Shown here: piece after piece, positions 40,001 to 52,883 of the stretch
Layout of the letters: each line of letters opens with the position of its first letter
How positions within the stretch are numbered: the first letter of the stretch is position 1
Assembly: GCA_964006375.1 (NCBI GenBank)
Contig: OZ023269.1
Coordinates: 65,565,529 to 65,629,528, forward strand
Reading direction: 5' to 3'
DNA from: Tillus elongatus
Taxonomy: Eukaryota; Arthropoda; Insecta; Coleoptera; Cleridae
DNA length: 64,000 nt
Made by a program: the position numbers and the translations under genes
The notes under the pieces: generated by a model
The model's database searches: none
What the model was told of the DNA's origin: nothing
The model's input: only the letters and a program-made list of their open reading frames with translations

Positions 40001-40716
40001 GCCATCCTGACTGTGTGCGGGAGAACAAGAGGAGGGGCTACACCAACAAGAGGATCCTCATAGCCACAGACAGCCAGGCAGCCCTTAAGGCACTAAGTAG
40101 CCCACGGGTAAATTCCTGGCTGGTGAGTGAGTGCCGAGACGAGGCGAGCGACCTGGCTGGGCAGAATGAGGTGACCCTCATCTGGGTGCCGGGTCACTCC
40201 GGGGTCAAAGGCAACGAAGAAGCTGACAGTCTCGCGAAGAGAGGGTCAGCAGAACCATTTATGGAACCGGAACCGGCTCTGGGCGTGACAAAGAGCACTG
40301 CCAGGGGAGCCATTAAGTCCTGGGTCAGAAACCAACACAAGGTGTACTGGGCGGACTGTCCAGGGCTCAGACATGGGAAGTAAATAATTGACGGACCCAG
40401 TTCAAAGAGAGTTGAGGAGCTGCTCAATCTTAGCAGAGGACAGCTCAGAAACACAACAGGTCTCTTGACGGGACACATGGCCGTCAAGAAACACCTGCAT
40501 AAAATGGGGCGGTTCGAAGGGGACCTCGCACGCAGACTCTGCGGCGAAGGGGAGGAATCAGCCCAGCACATCTTGTGCGAGTGTAAAGCTCTGGACCGCA
40601 AAAGACAACTGATCTACGGTCAGTCTAGACCAGAGACAGAGCAATATAAAACTTTACCCTACCAATCACTGTGCAGACTAGTTCAAGGCACAGTGATTTT
40701 GGAATGGGTGGAGTAA
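37073..40716 (+). pseudogene. LOA-like ORF2: APE endonuclease, reverse transcriptase, RNase H, zinc knuckle; three disruptions
   Basis: The start is ATG 37073. Endonuclease (about 1-230): RFLQVNLQHSRAATAG, QEPYSYKG, IGMDANAHHELWGSSDTN, SSDHRYIRFE. RT (about 440-780): PYKSPGFDGIMPIM, FIPKPGRPTDQAKSLRPISL, GAFLDIEGAFSN, GCPQGSVLSPLLW, catalytic box YADDIVIIV (about 39080). RNase H: LVWFTDGSGG (Asp), FQAEMYAI (Glu), ILIATDSQAALKAL (Asp), WVPGHSGVKGNEEADSLAKR. C-terminus: GEESAQHILCEC knuckle, here with the first Cys changed to Arg (RRLC). Disruptions: in-frame TAA 38942-38944, also present in the 18.8 kb copy; a one-base deletion near 40008; and a stop at 40381-40383 where another copy reads TCA. 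After the first stop the frame is open again to 40063. It nicks DNA and primes reverse transcription in active relatives. Confidence 0.88.
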
Positions 40717-40952
40717 GGCTAAGGGTATGCACAATCAACCAAAGGTTGCAGTGCTGTTGGGGCGGCAAGGCCGCCGACGAGCCCTGGGGCAACAAAAAAA
40801 AAAAAAAAAAGGTAGTTCCACATCTATTCGGGCAGCACTTCGGAGACAATGGATACACGTTAATCGTGTAAGGGTATGCACAATCAACCAAGGGTTGCGG
40901 TGCTATCAGGGCGGCAAGGCCGCGGACGAGCCCTGAGGGAAAAAAAAAAAAA
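40717..40952 (+). repeat. Duplicated LOA 3' UTR and poly(A) tail
   Basis: The 3' UTR (TAAGGGTATGCACAATCAAC...GACGAGCCC) occurs at 40722-40790 followed by a run of about 16 A. A ~60-bp segment (GGTAGTTCCACATCTATTCG...) then leads into a second 3' UTR (40869-40938) with 12 A before the target duplication. Other copies show one tail only. Confidence 0.85.
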
Positions 40953-40961
40953 GAGTAAGTA
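40953..40961. repeat. Target-site duplication, right (GAGTAAGTA)
   Basis: Partner of 35560-35568; followed by ATAAGTAAATGATAATTCAC, which continues the empty-site sequence seen at 27566. Confidence 0.9.
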
Positions 40962-43308
<2,347 letters not shown>

Positions 43309-43373
43309 ATAGAAAATACAGCAAACAAATAAAGTGTATATTTAAAAGTAATTACAGTATAGTGCAACATTCC

Positions 43374-43994
<621 letters not shown>

Positions 43995-44384
43995 TTTTAG
44001 TAAATTTTCGTAGAAAAAATTCACTAATGGGGAGATCTCGACTTTTGAATTTTGAAAAATTGTTTGCAAATGAGCGCGAACTAGGACCCCTAGAACCCAT
44101 TTCCGGGGTCAGTTTCAATTTTTATATATAAGAATTTAATTTGAGTCAAGTTTTAAAATATAGAAATTTTTCATTAAAATGAAGAAACTGATTTCAAGTA
44201 CCATCCATATTTCTAGAAATTGTAATGGTACATAATGAGGTGAGGTAATTTTGGAGATTAGAAATCAGATGACAGAACTTTAGAACAATTGACATTTAGA
44301 TTAAAATTTAGTCAAAATTGCATCATTTGCAGTCACAAGCTTAGACTTATTTGTAAGATGCTTTGTACTATTTATATAACAATA

Positions 44385-44575
<191 letters not shown>

Positions 44576-45143
44576 TATCACACCGATAACTCAAAATATA
44601 ATCGGCCGATTTTGATAAAATTTGGCATGTACCTTCCTTCTGTAAATGTATTGGATAATTTCGTTAGTCAGGAAAATCGGACGAGGTTTTCCGGGAAAAT
44701 TTTGAGTTTTTATTCGAACAAAAATTTGTATCTCAAAAAATAAAAAAGATAAGATAACCAAATTGGGTAGGTAGGTTTACGATATAAAAATTAAACTATA
44801 CACCAAAATTTAGATTTCTATGTTGCAAGATAAAAAAGTTATAATAAAATATTTTGTGCCAGATTATTTCTATGAAAATTCACTACCATAACGCACTTGC
44901 TGCATCCATGATTTTTACACATTTTATTATTTAGTACCATATTAACATTGAACTACTTTTAATGTTTACAGTTTTCACCCCGTTCCGGACAGTGCTAACG
45001 CTAACACAAATTTGTGTGAAGAGAAGAGCTTGATAATAATCCCATGTTCTTTTCGTGTTTTAAAGTTTTAAGTGACCTTTTAATTTGTTAGTGTTGCAGT
45101 GGGAAATTAATTTATTTATCTACGTATCATTCCCATATAGGTC

Positions 45144-45243
<100 letters not shown>

Positions 45244-45397
45244 GAAACTGACCCTGGATATGTGTTCTAGGGAGCCTAGTTCGCGCTCATTTAAAGAAAT
45301 TTTTTCTACGAAAATTCACTAAAACATAACAGACTAAACCTTTTAAGGCAATGATTATTTCTTATATTGTCTTTAATATTTTATTTGCTCTTTTAAG

Positions 45398-45532
45398 GTA
45401 AAATATCAGTTTTTGCTGGACTGGATACAAAATATTGGAGAAGAGGCAACAGCTGATAAATTGGCAGAGGCGTTATGGGAGTCTGATCAAAAAGACGTCG
45501 TTAGAAGATGGGCTGAAAAATTATATGGATAA
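45398..45532 (+). CDS. Putative last exon of a host gene ending in a death domain
   Basis: A pyrimidine-rich stretch ending TTTTAAG (AG at 45396-45397) is a plausible splice acceptor. The exon then reads VKYQFLLDWIQNIGEEATAD and KLAEALWESDQKDVVRRWAE, and stops at TAA (45530-45532). The pattern of a Leu/Trp helix (LLDWIQ), then A(T/D)xxKLxxALxxxxxKDVV, matches the last two helices of death-domain proteins. The upstream exons are not in recognisable form nearby, so the parent gene (for example an adaptor, receptor or ankyrin-type protein) cannot be named. It is the only clean host-like exon outside the metalloproteinase. A following AATAAA occurs at about 45725. Confidence 0.5.
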   Translation, partial: VKYQFLLDWIQNIGEEATADKLAEALWESDQKDVVRRWAEKLYG

Positions 45533-46149
45533 TATTTAAAACTGTTCTCTGTTAACTTTTATAGTCACTTAAAACGTAGAAATATTTTTATTGTGTGATT
45601 TTAAAAGTTTTTGAGGTAATTTGTTTCTGATTTAAATAACTATTTTTAATTGATACAGCTGCCTTTATTTAGTAATACGGATCTGCTCTTGGTTGTAAAG
45701 GTGATTTTAATGGTTGCTCTTGATAAATAAAACCTGTCATTTGCCTCTTGACACCCTCATGAGAAACAAAATCAGTAGGTACCCAGCGATCTGGAAAACC
45801 GGAAATAGTTAGGAAATTAAAAATATCAGGGAATTTGGGATTTTGCTCAAATGTCATGGAAATTAGTCAGTAGACTAGGAAATTATGTATTTGTAAAATT
45901 CCACCACTAGCAGGTTAATTGTTATTTTGATTTCATATATATTATATTAATTTCTTTCATTTTTCTACTACAGCTTGCATTTGGTATGTTAATATAGCAT
46001 CTTCTTCATCTCAAACATGTCTCATTCGTTCATCTCACTTCGAATGTTCTTCCATGAATGCATAAAATGCAAAATATATTCTAATTATTGGCGGCGTAGA
46101 GCTGTGCTGTGAACGTGTTTATTCTATTTTAACCTTTATGACCATGTAA
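45533..46149. other. Probable 3' UTR and downstream non-coding DNA
   Basis: AT-rich, no gene recognised. The minus-strand frame 45857-45669 has no domain features. Confidence 0.4.
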
Positions 46150-46965
46150 CATAGCGTTAAAGTTGGAGTGGAAATATTGGGCATTTGTACATGTGCATTT
46201 ATATAGTAATCGACAAGATAAAACTTTAATATCGCAACACGTGTATGATAGTTTAAAAAAATTAGCACAAATGGAAAATATAGAAATCAACGATAAACAG
46301 AGCCAGTATGTCAAAATTTCATTTTATGAATATATAATTCTGGATGAAAATCAGAAGACAATACTTGAGATGAGCAAAGCAGAAAAAAATGAAATATAAG
46401 GGACGTAGAGAAATATCACAACTAGAAATTAGAAAAAAAACACCTTACAGAAAATGCAAACTACGAAACTGAAATTTTAAAATCTAAAATTACCACATTG
46501 GAAAAATATGTATGAATAATTCCTACTATCTTATCTCAATGTGGTAATTTCTCTTGGCCTTTTTTGATAGTAAACATTTGAGATGTGAATTATTATTGTT
46601 AAAAAAAAACTTTATTTGTTTGAGCAGTAGTCACAATATGGGTCTTTTGGCTCATTTATATTAAAATGAGTGAAACTTTGTTAAGTAGTTACTACAAAAA
46701 TATGTAATATACTCTCATTTAAGAGGTAGAAGGTAATTACATTTCTGTATTGGTTTAACAGAATTAAGCATATTTGTGTTTTTGACAGTGTATGTCTTAA
46801 AAAGGTTTTTCATTCAGAACTTTTATTGATTTTGTTAAAAAGAAAAGTATTTAGAGATGTCTGTTGTTCATTTAGAGTATTATGAAAACTTCACTCGATG
46901 GGCCTGGAAATGTCAGTGAATTTGATTTTTTATTTCTGCTGGGTGCCCTGATATTGTAACTTAAA
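46150..46965 (+). repeat. Tandem duplicated unit, first copy (about 0.8 kb)
   Basis: The order of blocks here (TGGAGTGGAAATATTGGGCA... at 46164; TTTATTTGTTTGAGCAGTAG at about 46612; CTTCACTCGATGGGCCTGGA at about 46890) repeats at 46970, 47772 and 48050. The unit carries the coding remnant at 46163-46518. Confidence 0.8.
46163..46518 (+). pseudogene. Unrecognised coding remnant in the tandem unit
   Basis: The frame reads MEWKYWAFVHVHLYSNRQDK, HVYDSLKKLAQMENIEINDK and ILDENQKTILEMSKAEKNEI to a stop at 46397-46399. A shifted frame then gives ENANYETEILKSKITTLEKY to a stop at about 46516. The second copy (46966 onward) keeps the same frame for about 60 codons with conservative changes (V/Y, D/E, M/I), then is broken by a one-base loss in TTTCTTTTATG. 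The end looks like a coiled coil. It might be the last exon of a gene (AAAG just before the start is a weak acceptor) or a transposon fragment. Not recognised. Confidence 0.4.
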
Positions 46966-47617
46966 GTTGAAGTGGAAATATTGGGCATTTGTATATGTGC
47001 ATTTATATCGTAATCGACAAGAGAAAACTTTAATATTGGAACAGGTGTATGATAGTTTAAAAAAGTTAACACGAATAGAAAATATAGAAATCAACGATAA
47101 GCAGAGCCAGTATGTCAAAATTTCTTTTATGAATATATAATTCTGGATGAAAATCAGAACACAATACTTGAGATGAGCAAAGCAGAAAAAAATTAAATAT
47201 AAGGGACGTAGTGAAATATCATAACTTGCACTGAGAACACCTTACAGAAAATACAAACTACGAAACTGCAATTTTAAAATCTAAAATTACCACATTGGAA
47301 AAATATGTATGAATAATTCCTACTATCTTATCTCAGTGTGGTAATTTCTCTTGCCCTTTTTTTTATAATAAACATTTGAGATGTGAATAATAATATTTAT
47401 TAATCCACTTATAACAGACATTATTGGATACGTCAACAAATATAACAGAAAAAATATACAGTCAGAATAATATAAAACATGACCCTATAAAGGGCAAACA
47501 AGTCAAAATAACAAGTATTAATAGTCACTTAAAAGTAGACAATTGAACACAGTGAAAATATACATAAAATGCACCACCCTACACACACGCACACAAACAG
47601 CATATAAACAACAAATA

Positions 47618-47693
<76 letters not shown>

Positions 47694-48122
47694 AGTCTAT
47701 AAAAAACAATATACAGGAGGCAATGCACAAAATTATCAGCCAAAAGAATTATTATTGTTAAAAAAAAAGCTTTATTTGTTTGAGCAGTAGTCACAATATG
47801 GTTCTTGTGGCTCATTTATATTAAAATGAATGAAACTTTGTTAAGTAGTTACTACAAAAATGTGTAATATACTCAGTCGTGTAAAGGTAGAAGGTAATTA
47901 CATTTCTTTATTAGTTTAATAGAATTAAGCATATTTATGTTTTTGACAGTGTATGTCTTAAAAAAGTGTTTCTTTCGGAACTTTCATTGATTTTGTTAAA
48001 AAGAAAAGTATTTAGAGATGTCTGTTGTTCATTTAGAGTATTATGAAAACTTCACTCGAGGGGGCTGGAAATGTCAGGGAATTTGATTTTTTATTTCTGC
48101 TGGGGACCCTGATATTGTAACT
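46966..48122 (+). repeat. Tandem duplicated unit, second copy with an insertion
   Basis: Matches 46150-46965 but contains about 360 extra bp (about 47387-47750) that include a TA tract and the run ACACACACGCACACAAAC. The copy ends with GATATTGTAACTTGAAG, as the first copy ends with GATATTGTAACTTAAAG. Confidence 0.8.
47621..47692. repeat. (TA)n microsatellite
   Basis: TA run of about 72 bp inside the insertion of the second tandem unit. Confidence 0.95.
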
Positions 48123-49372
48123 TGAAGAAAAAGTAGGTCAGTGCAAAGGTGAAACCTTTGAATGTTTATTTTGATATTTGTTAAATACGTGTAGTTCCTT
48201 AAACCAAATTTATAGCTACAAAATGTGCGACTAGAAGTTCTAGCTAATTTTGATTTAAAATGTCAGGGGTTTTATTTAGAATAAATTGTTTATATGGATG
48301 TTTTGAGTGTAGTAAAGCAAATTTTCAGTCCTTGTATTAGCTCATTTTGTCAAAAAATGTTCGTAACTATGGGGGCCTCCACAAAACCAAGTTTTTATTT
48401 GTGGCTTCTTAATTTTTAGTCAATATTTTATGTAAATTTTTTATAAATAGTGACATAGTGCAATAGAATCAAAAGGCAAAAGTGACGTGTGAAATCAAAT
48501 TCCTATTTGTATTGTGTTCTTATTGTCAGCATACAACCAAGAAAATTTGCTAGCAACAGTAAAAATATAAATTTTTGTTAGTAAAATTTTAATTCGTGAT
48601 CAAATCTTTGAGTTGCATATCACTCAAAGAGAAACTCTTTTTTTTTACATGTGAGTTTAATGTAATAGGTTTCTAATTGTCTTATTATTAAGGTATTATT
48701 TTTTTATTCTCTGTAAAACTGCTTGATATTTTTTGCTGATTTTAGGTTTAATTTTTGTGTGCATTAATATTGACATATTTTAAAGAAACATTCCTGTGAT
48801 AATCAAAAAGTCACTTCCACAATCATTTTTATACAACATCTAAATATAATTATATAATAGATTTATATATTTTGTTAAATATGCATACAATTAGCTTTTA
48901 TAAAAATTATGGATTTGAAGTAGTTTTATTGTTAACGTTTTAAATAAATCAGAAAATGGTTACATCATTAGAACATTTATTTAAAGACACCTGGCCCATG
49001 ATGTACATTAACTCATAAATTCAACTGTAAAAATTACAACAACAAAAAAATCATAATCGGCTTCCAAGTGGTGTGGTAAAAGCTTGTTTGTTAATTATTA
49101 TAACATTGTCAAAATGGTTAAAACACCTGTCAAAGCAGTGACTTTAAGGTAATGGCGCCTCATTCTGTAACTTCTGTGTGTGGGGCGGGGGGCCTAATCA
49201 TAATGATAATATAAAGTCTGGAATACATGTGAGAAATGTTCCCATTCTTTTTGCGTTGGCAAATATTTCTACTTATGTGTTTCTCAAGTGTCGATGGTAA
49301 TTCACACAGAAATAATTGGTTGTGCGAAGAGCAGATCACATGGATTTGACAAACCCAGACTTGACTGTCATA
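48123..49372. other. AT-rich non-coding stretch
   Basis: No gene supported. Short frames at 49160-49387 (minus) and 49288-49482 (plus) show no domain signature. Confidence 0.45.
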
Positions 49373-50000
49373 CTGCCTGGCCGGCACGTAAGTCTATAAT
49401 GTTTATTCTTACAACTGGAGGCATAGACCGTGCTGGCAGCGATGTCCACTTGATCTTTGACACACCCGATTTTGAAACCTGATTCAGACCTATATTTTTA
49501 TGGTGGAACTATCGTTTTTAAAGGCATTTTGTCGATAGTTTCAGCCAGATGTGTTTTGTGATAGTTTGGCAGACAACTATCGTTTTCAATTAAGTTTGAC
49601 GATAAGCGGATGCCAGCTATTCCAAACAACCCTTTTTACTTTCTTTTGTTTTGACGATCCCGGAATTGACGTTCTTTACTGTCTGGCCGGCACATAAGTC
49701 TCTAATGTTTATTCTTACAACTTCTCGTATCTTAACCTTATGTGTTCGCTAAAGTAAAGATGTGAGACTTTACAGCCAGCGACGATCACATGGCTCTGAT
49801 AAAGCTGATTTGACTCCTACTGTCTGGCCGGCACATAAGTCTCTAATGTTTATTCTTACAACTTCTCGTATCTTAACCTTATGTGTTTGCTAAAGTAAAA
49901 ACGTGATACTTTACAGCCAGCGACGGTCACATGGTTTTTACAAACCCGATTTTGACCATATATTTACTGTCTGGCCATTTGCTTGAGTAACTACAATGCT
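49373..50000. repeat. Degenerate tandem repeat with ~141-147 bp period
   Basis: GTCTGGCCGGCACATAAGTC starts units at 49681 and 49822, with partial versions at 49374 (GCCTGGCCGGCACGTAAGTC) and 49969. Each is followed by TAATGTTTATTCTTACAACT, and two by TTACAGCCAGCGACG. The array is broken at 50000 by the LOA element, and related sequence (GGAGGCATAGACCGTG at 59427) resumes beyond it. No gene. Confidence 0.75.
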
Positions 50001-50001
50001 T
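49991..50001. repeat. Target-site duplication, left (CTACAATGCTT)
   Basis: CTACAATGCTT here and at 59381-59391 bracket the LOA copy together with everything nested in it. Confidence 0.92.
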
Positions 50002-50358
50002 GGGGTCAAGGAGTCGCAGGCCAAAGGACTCCAGGGGGCAAGCTGAGGAAGTGGAAACAACAACATAAATTTTTGATGAAGCTTTTCCCAAGACCGTCAT
50101 GCGCGGTGAAGTGCCGCATCCTGCACGAGGTGACCCTGCTGATAACTAAACATGACAGATCTAGACAAGGAGGTCGAAGTAAACTCCCCCAATCTACGGT
50201 GTCACGTGACCCGTGCCTACGGATGGATGGCACGAGGGTAATGGTGTCGTGAAAGGAACCTCTGGAGTATCGGGCAACCCTCCATAGTAACCCGCCTTGC
50301 ACCACAAAGGGGGTTCTGATGGTGTGGACAGTATTTCTCCCATTCTCGTGGGAACAAC

Positions 50359-51458
50359 ATGAAGATTATCAATATATATGGAACCAAAACCTATGAAGCT
50401 CGAGGAGTGGCTCCAGCTACAGACTCGTACCTTGAGTCTATTCCAGAAACGGAGATGAGCCAGGGGGCGGCAGCGTCTGCGGACGCTGGAGGTCTTACGA
50501 CCGACGGAGATACGGGGGATCGGGCCACAGTTTTGTCCCCGACACCCAAGTTGGAGGCTGAGCGGCGAGGTCCGCGGACTCTGGGGGCCCTTCCACCAGT
50601 GAGGACCCTACTGTAGGGGTAGAGGGACTGCCCCGGCAGTCCAAGCGTTTTTCCGGGGCGCAAAGAAAAAAGCGCCGGAGGGCGCAGAAAATGGCGACCG
50701 GGACGTGGACGGTCGAGAAACCTGTAAAGGCGCAAGAGGGAGTGCGAGTCAGAAGAGGACGCGCTCGGACTCTAGCACGCCTACTACAGACAGACGTCCC
50801 AAAAGGGCCAGGTCACCTGTAAAGGCGCAAGGGGAGAGTGCGAGTCTGAAGACGCCGCGCTCTGGCTCTAGCACGCCTACTACAGACAAAAGGACCAAGG
50901 CCGGAACACTGGTGCAGACTGGCTCGTGTAGCGATGCTGCGGAAGGCCTCGGGATGGAGGTGATTGACAGACGCCATCCTGAGGTCACGCTAGACCAGGG
51001 GAAGGCGGACCCGATTCAGGCTGCGGTGGACTTTCTTCAGGAAGGGGAGAGCCCGCCTCAGTGCCACCGAGCGCGCCTGGCGGGGGCATCCTCTGGATAA
51101 CCTGTGCCGGCCCGTAGTCGCGGGACTGGCTGCGGAAAACGATCGCGGGCCTTGGTCAGATTTGGGAGGGGGCGGCCTTGACAGCCGTCGAGCCCAAGGA
51201 ACTTCCAAAGAGACGCAAGGTCCTCGTACGGATCCCTGACACCGTCCCGCAGGAGACGGTGATCAGTAGACTGAAGATCCAGAACCCTGAACTGGGAACA
51301 CAACACTGGTCGGTTCTAAACAGGAAGGCAGAGAAAGGACAGACTCTCGCCTTCTCGAACGACCAGGCGTCTTACAGAGTCCTTGAAGGAACCTCCTTTA
51401 AGACATTCTGGGGCCTGGGAAGGGTTAGCTTCCGCCCACTGGGGAAGCAATTAGGGGG
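50359..51458 (+). pseudogene. LOA-like ORF1, broken, fused to ORF2
   Basis: It starts MKIINIYGTKTYEARGVAPA (50359), frame-breaks near 50570 and 50745, and continues KTPRSGSSTPTTDKRTKAG and MEVIDRRHPEVTLDQGKADP. It breaks again near 51085 and continues in the frame 51178-52053 (VEPKELPKRRKVLVRIPDTV, FWGLGRVSFRPLGKQL). At about 51452 the TTAAT present in the other copies before the ORF2 start is missing, so KQL is followed directly by GLRFLQVNLQH of ORF2 in one frame. Role as for the 35926 copy. Confidence 0.8.
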
Positions 51459-52883
51459 ACTTAGATTCCTTCAAGTCAACCTCCAACACAGGGCAGCCAC
51501 GGCCGGACTACTGATGGCTCTGAGGAACACGGATGTGGCCCTCATCCAGGAACCATACTCCTATAAAGGAGAGATTAAGGGACTCGGCGGAGCTGCTCGA
51601 AAGCTCATCTACAGGAGATCCAGTGAGAACCCGAAGGCCTGCATTTTTGTCAGGGAAGGTATAGAATTTCTGCCTTTAATGAATTTCTGTTCCAGGGACC
51701 TGGCAACGATCAAAATCCGATGTGGAGGAGCGGATAGGCCAAGGGACATTACTGTCGCGTCAGCCTATCTGCCAGGGGACAGCACGGACCCTCCTTCACC
51801 CAACGAATTGGAGCAGCTGATGGTGGGTAGCAGAGCAGGTGGATGGCAGACTATCATCGGCATGGATGCAAACGCGCACCATGAGTTGTGGGGTAGCTCG
51901 GACACAAATTCTAGGGGTGAGGCACGTTTACAATTTTTTATGAAATTTAATTTAGACATATTGGATAGAGCTAATAAACCGACCTTCGTCACAACACGGC
52001 GTGAGGAAGTTTTAGATCTAACCGTTTCCACCCAGTTTCTGAGTGACTGTTAAGAGCAGGGCTGTGTCTGGGGAAGTGAGTAGCTCAGACCACAGATACA
52101 TCCGGTTTGAAATCGCCAAAGTCGAAAGACAAACGGTATGGTACCGGGACCCCCGCAAGGCGAACTGGGAAGCCTACAGGTCAGACCTAGCAGTGGGACT
52201 GCGGGGGGCCTATAACGCCAACTGCCCCCTGAAAATGAGGGAGTCCACCAGGAAGCAGGACGCAGGTTCGTAAACTGTTTAACGCGGCCAAAAGGTCGGA
52301 AGCAAGGAATGAATATAGACACCCTAACGACCTATAACAAAAGACTGAGGGACGCCAAGAAGGAGGCACTGCGAGGAAGTGGAAAACACGTCCGAGAGTG
52401 CTCGACTACACAAGATCCTGTTCAAGGGCACTCAGACCAACATAGGCACCCTTAGAACATCCACACATCCACGGGAGGCTTTACAAGCTCGGGGGAAGGA
52501 ACTATGGAAATTTTACTCCAGACGTACTTCCCCGGCTGTAACATGATAAACCAATCACCTCCGTACAAGGAACACTCAGAAATAGAGGCGCCTTATAGGC
52601 GGGCATCTAGAGTAGACTGGACAGTCGCTAAAGAGGTGGTTACTTGGAGCAAAATTAGATGGCTCATTATCAGCTTAAAGCCATACAAATCGGGGAGATT
52701 TGATGGAATAATGCCCATCATGCTCCAACAGGCGATAGATATACTGGCGCCGGCGCTTACCCTCATTATGAGGGCCAGCCTGGCTCTGAGGCACATTCTG
52801 AGGGCATGGAGACTGGCCAGGGTTGTATTCATTCCTAAACCTGGGCGTCCAACAGGCCAGGCAAAGTCCCTGCGGCCAATAAG
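51459..52883 (+). pseudogene. LOA-like ORF2, 5' portion (endonuclease and start of RT)
   Basis: Endonuclease boxes are QEPYSYKG, IGMDANAHHELWGSSDTN and SSDHRYIRFE (after a frameshift at about 52040). Internal deletions of about 78 bp (near 52207) and 35 bp (near 52255) remove part of the linker. RT begins EILLQTYFPGCNMINQSPPY and is cut after GRPTGQAKSLRPI at 52883. Several frameshifts. The 3' portion is at 57991. Confidence 0.85.

Larger units (their letters stand above)
35569..40952 (+). mobile_element. LOA-like non-LTR retrotransposon, full length, best preserved copy
   Basis: It runs from GGGGTTAAGGAGTCGCGGGC (35569) to a poly(A) ending at 40952, flanked by GAGTAAGTA. Parts: 5' UTR to 35925, intact ORF1 (35926-37083), ORF2 overlapping it by 11 bp (37073-40716), and a 3' UTR with a duplicated tail (40717-40952). 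GC content is clearly higher than the flanks. ORF2 with endonuclease, RT and RNase H and an ORF1 of DUF4780 type point to the LOA group (R1/LOA/I side of the LINE tree); the exact clade is inferred from layout. Confidence 0.92.
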
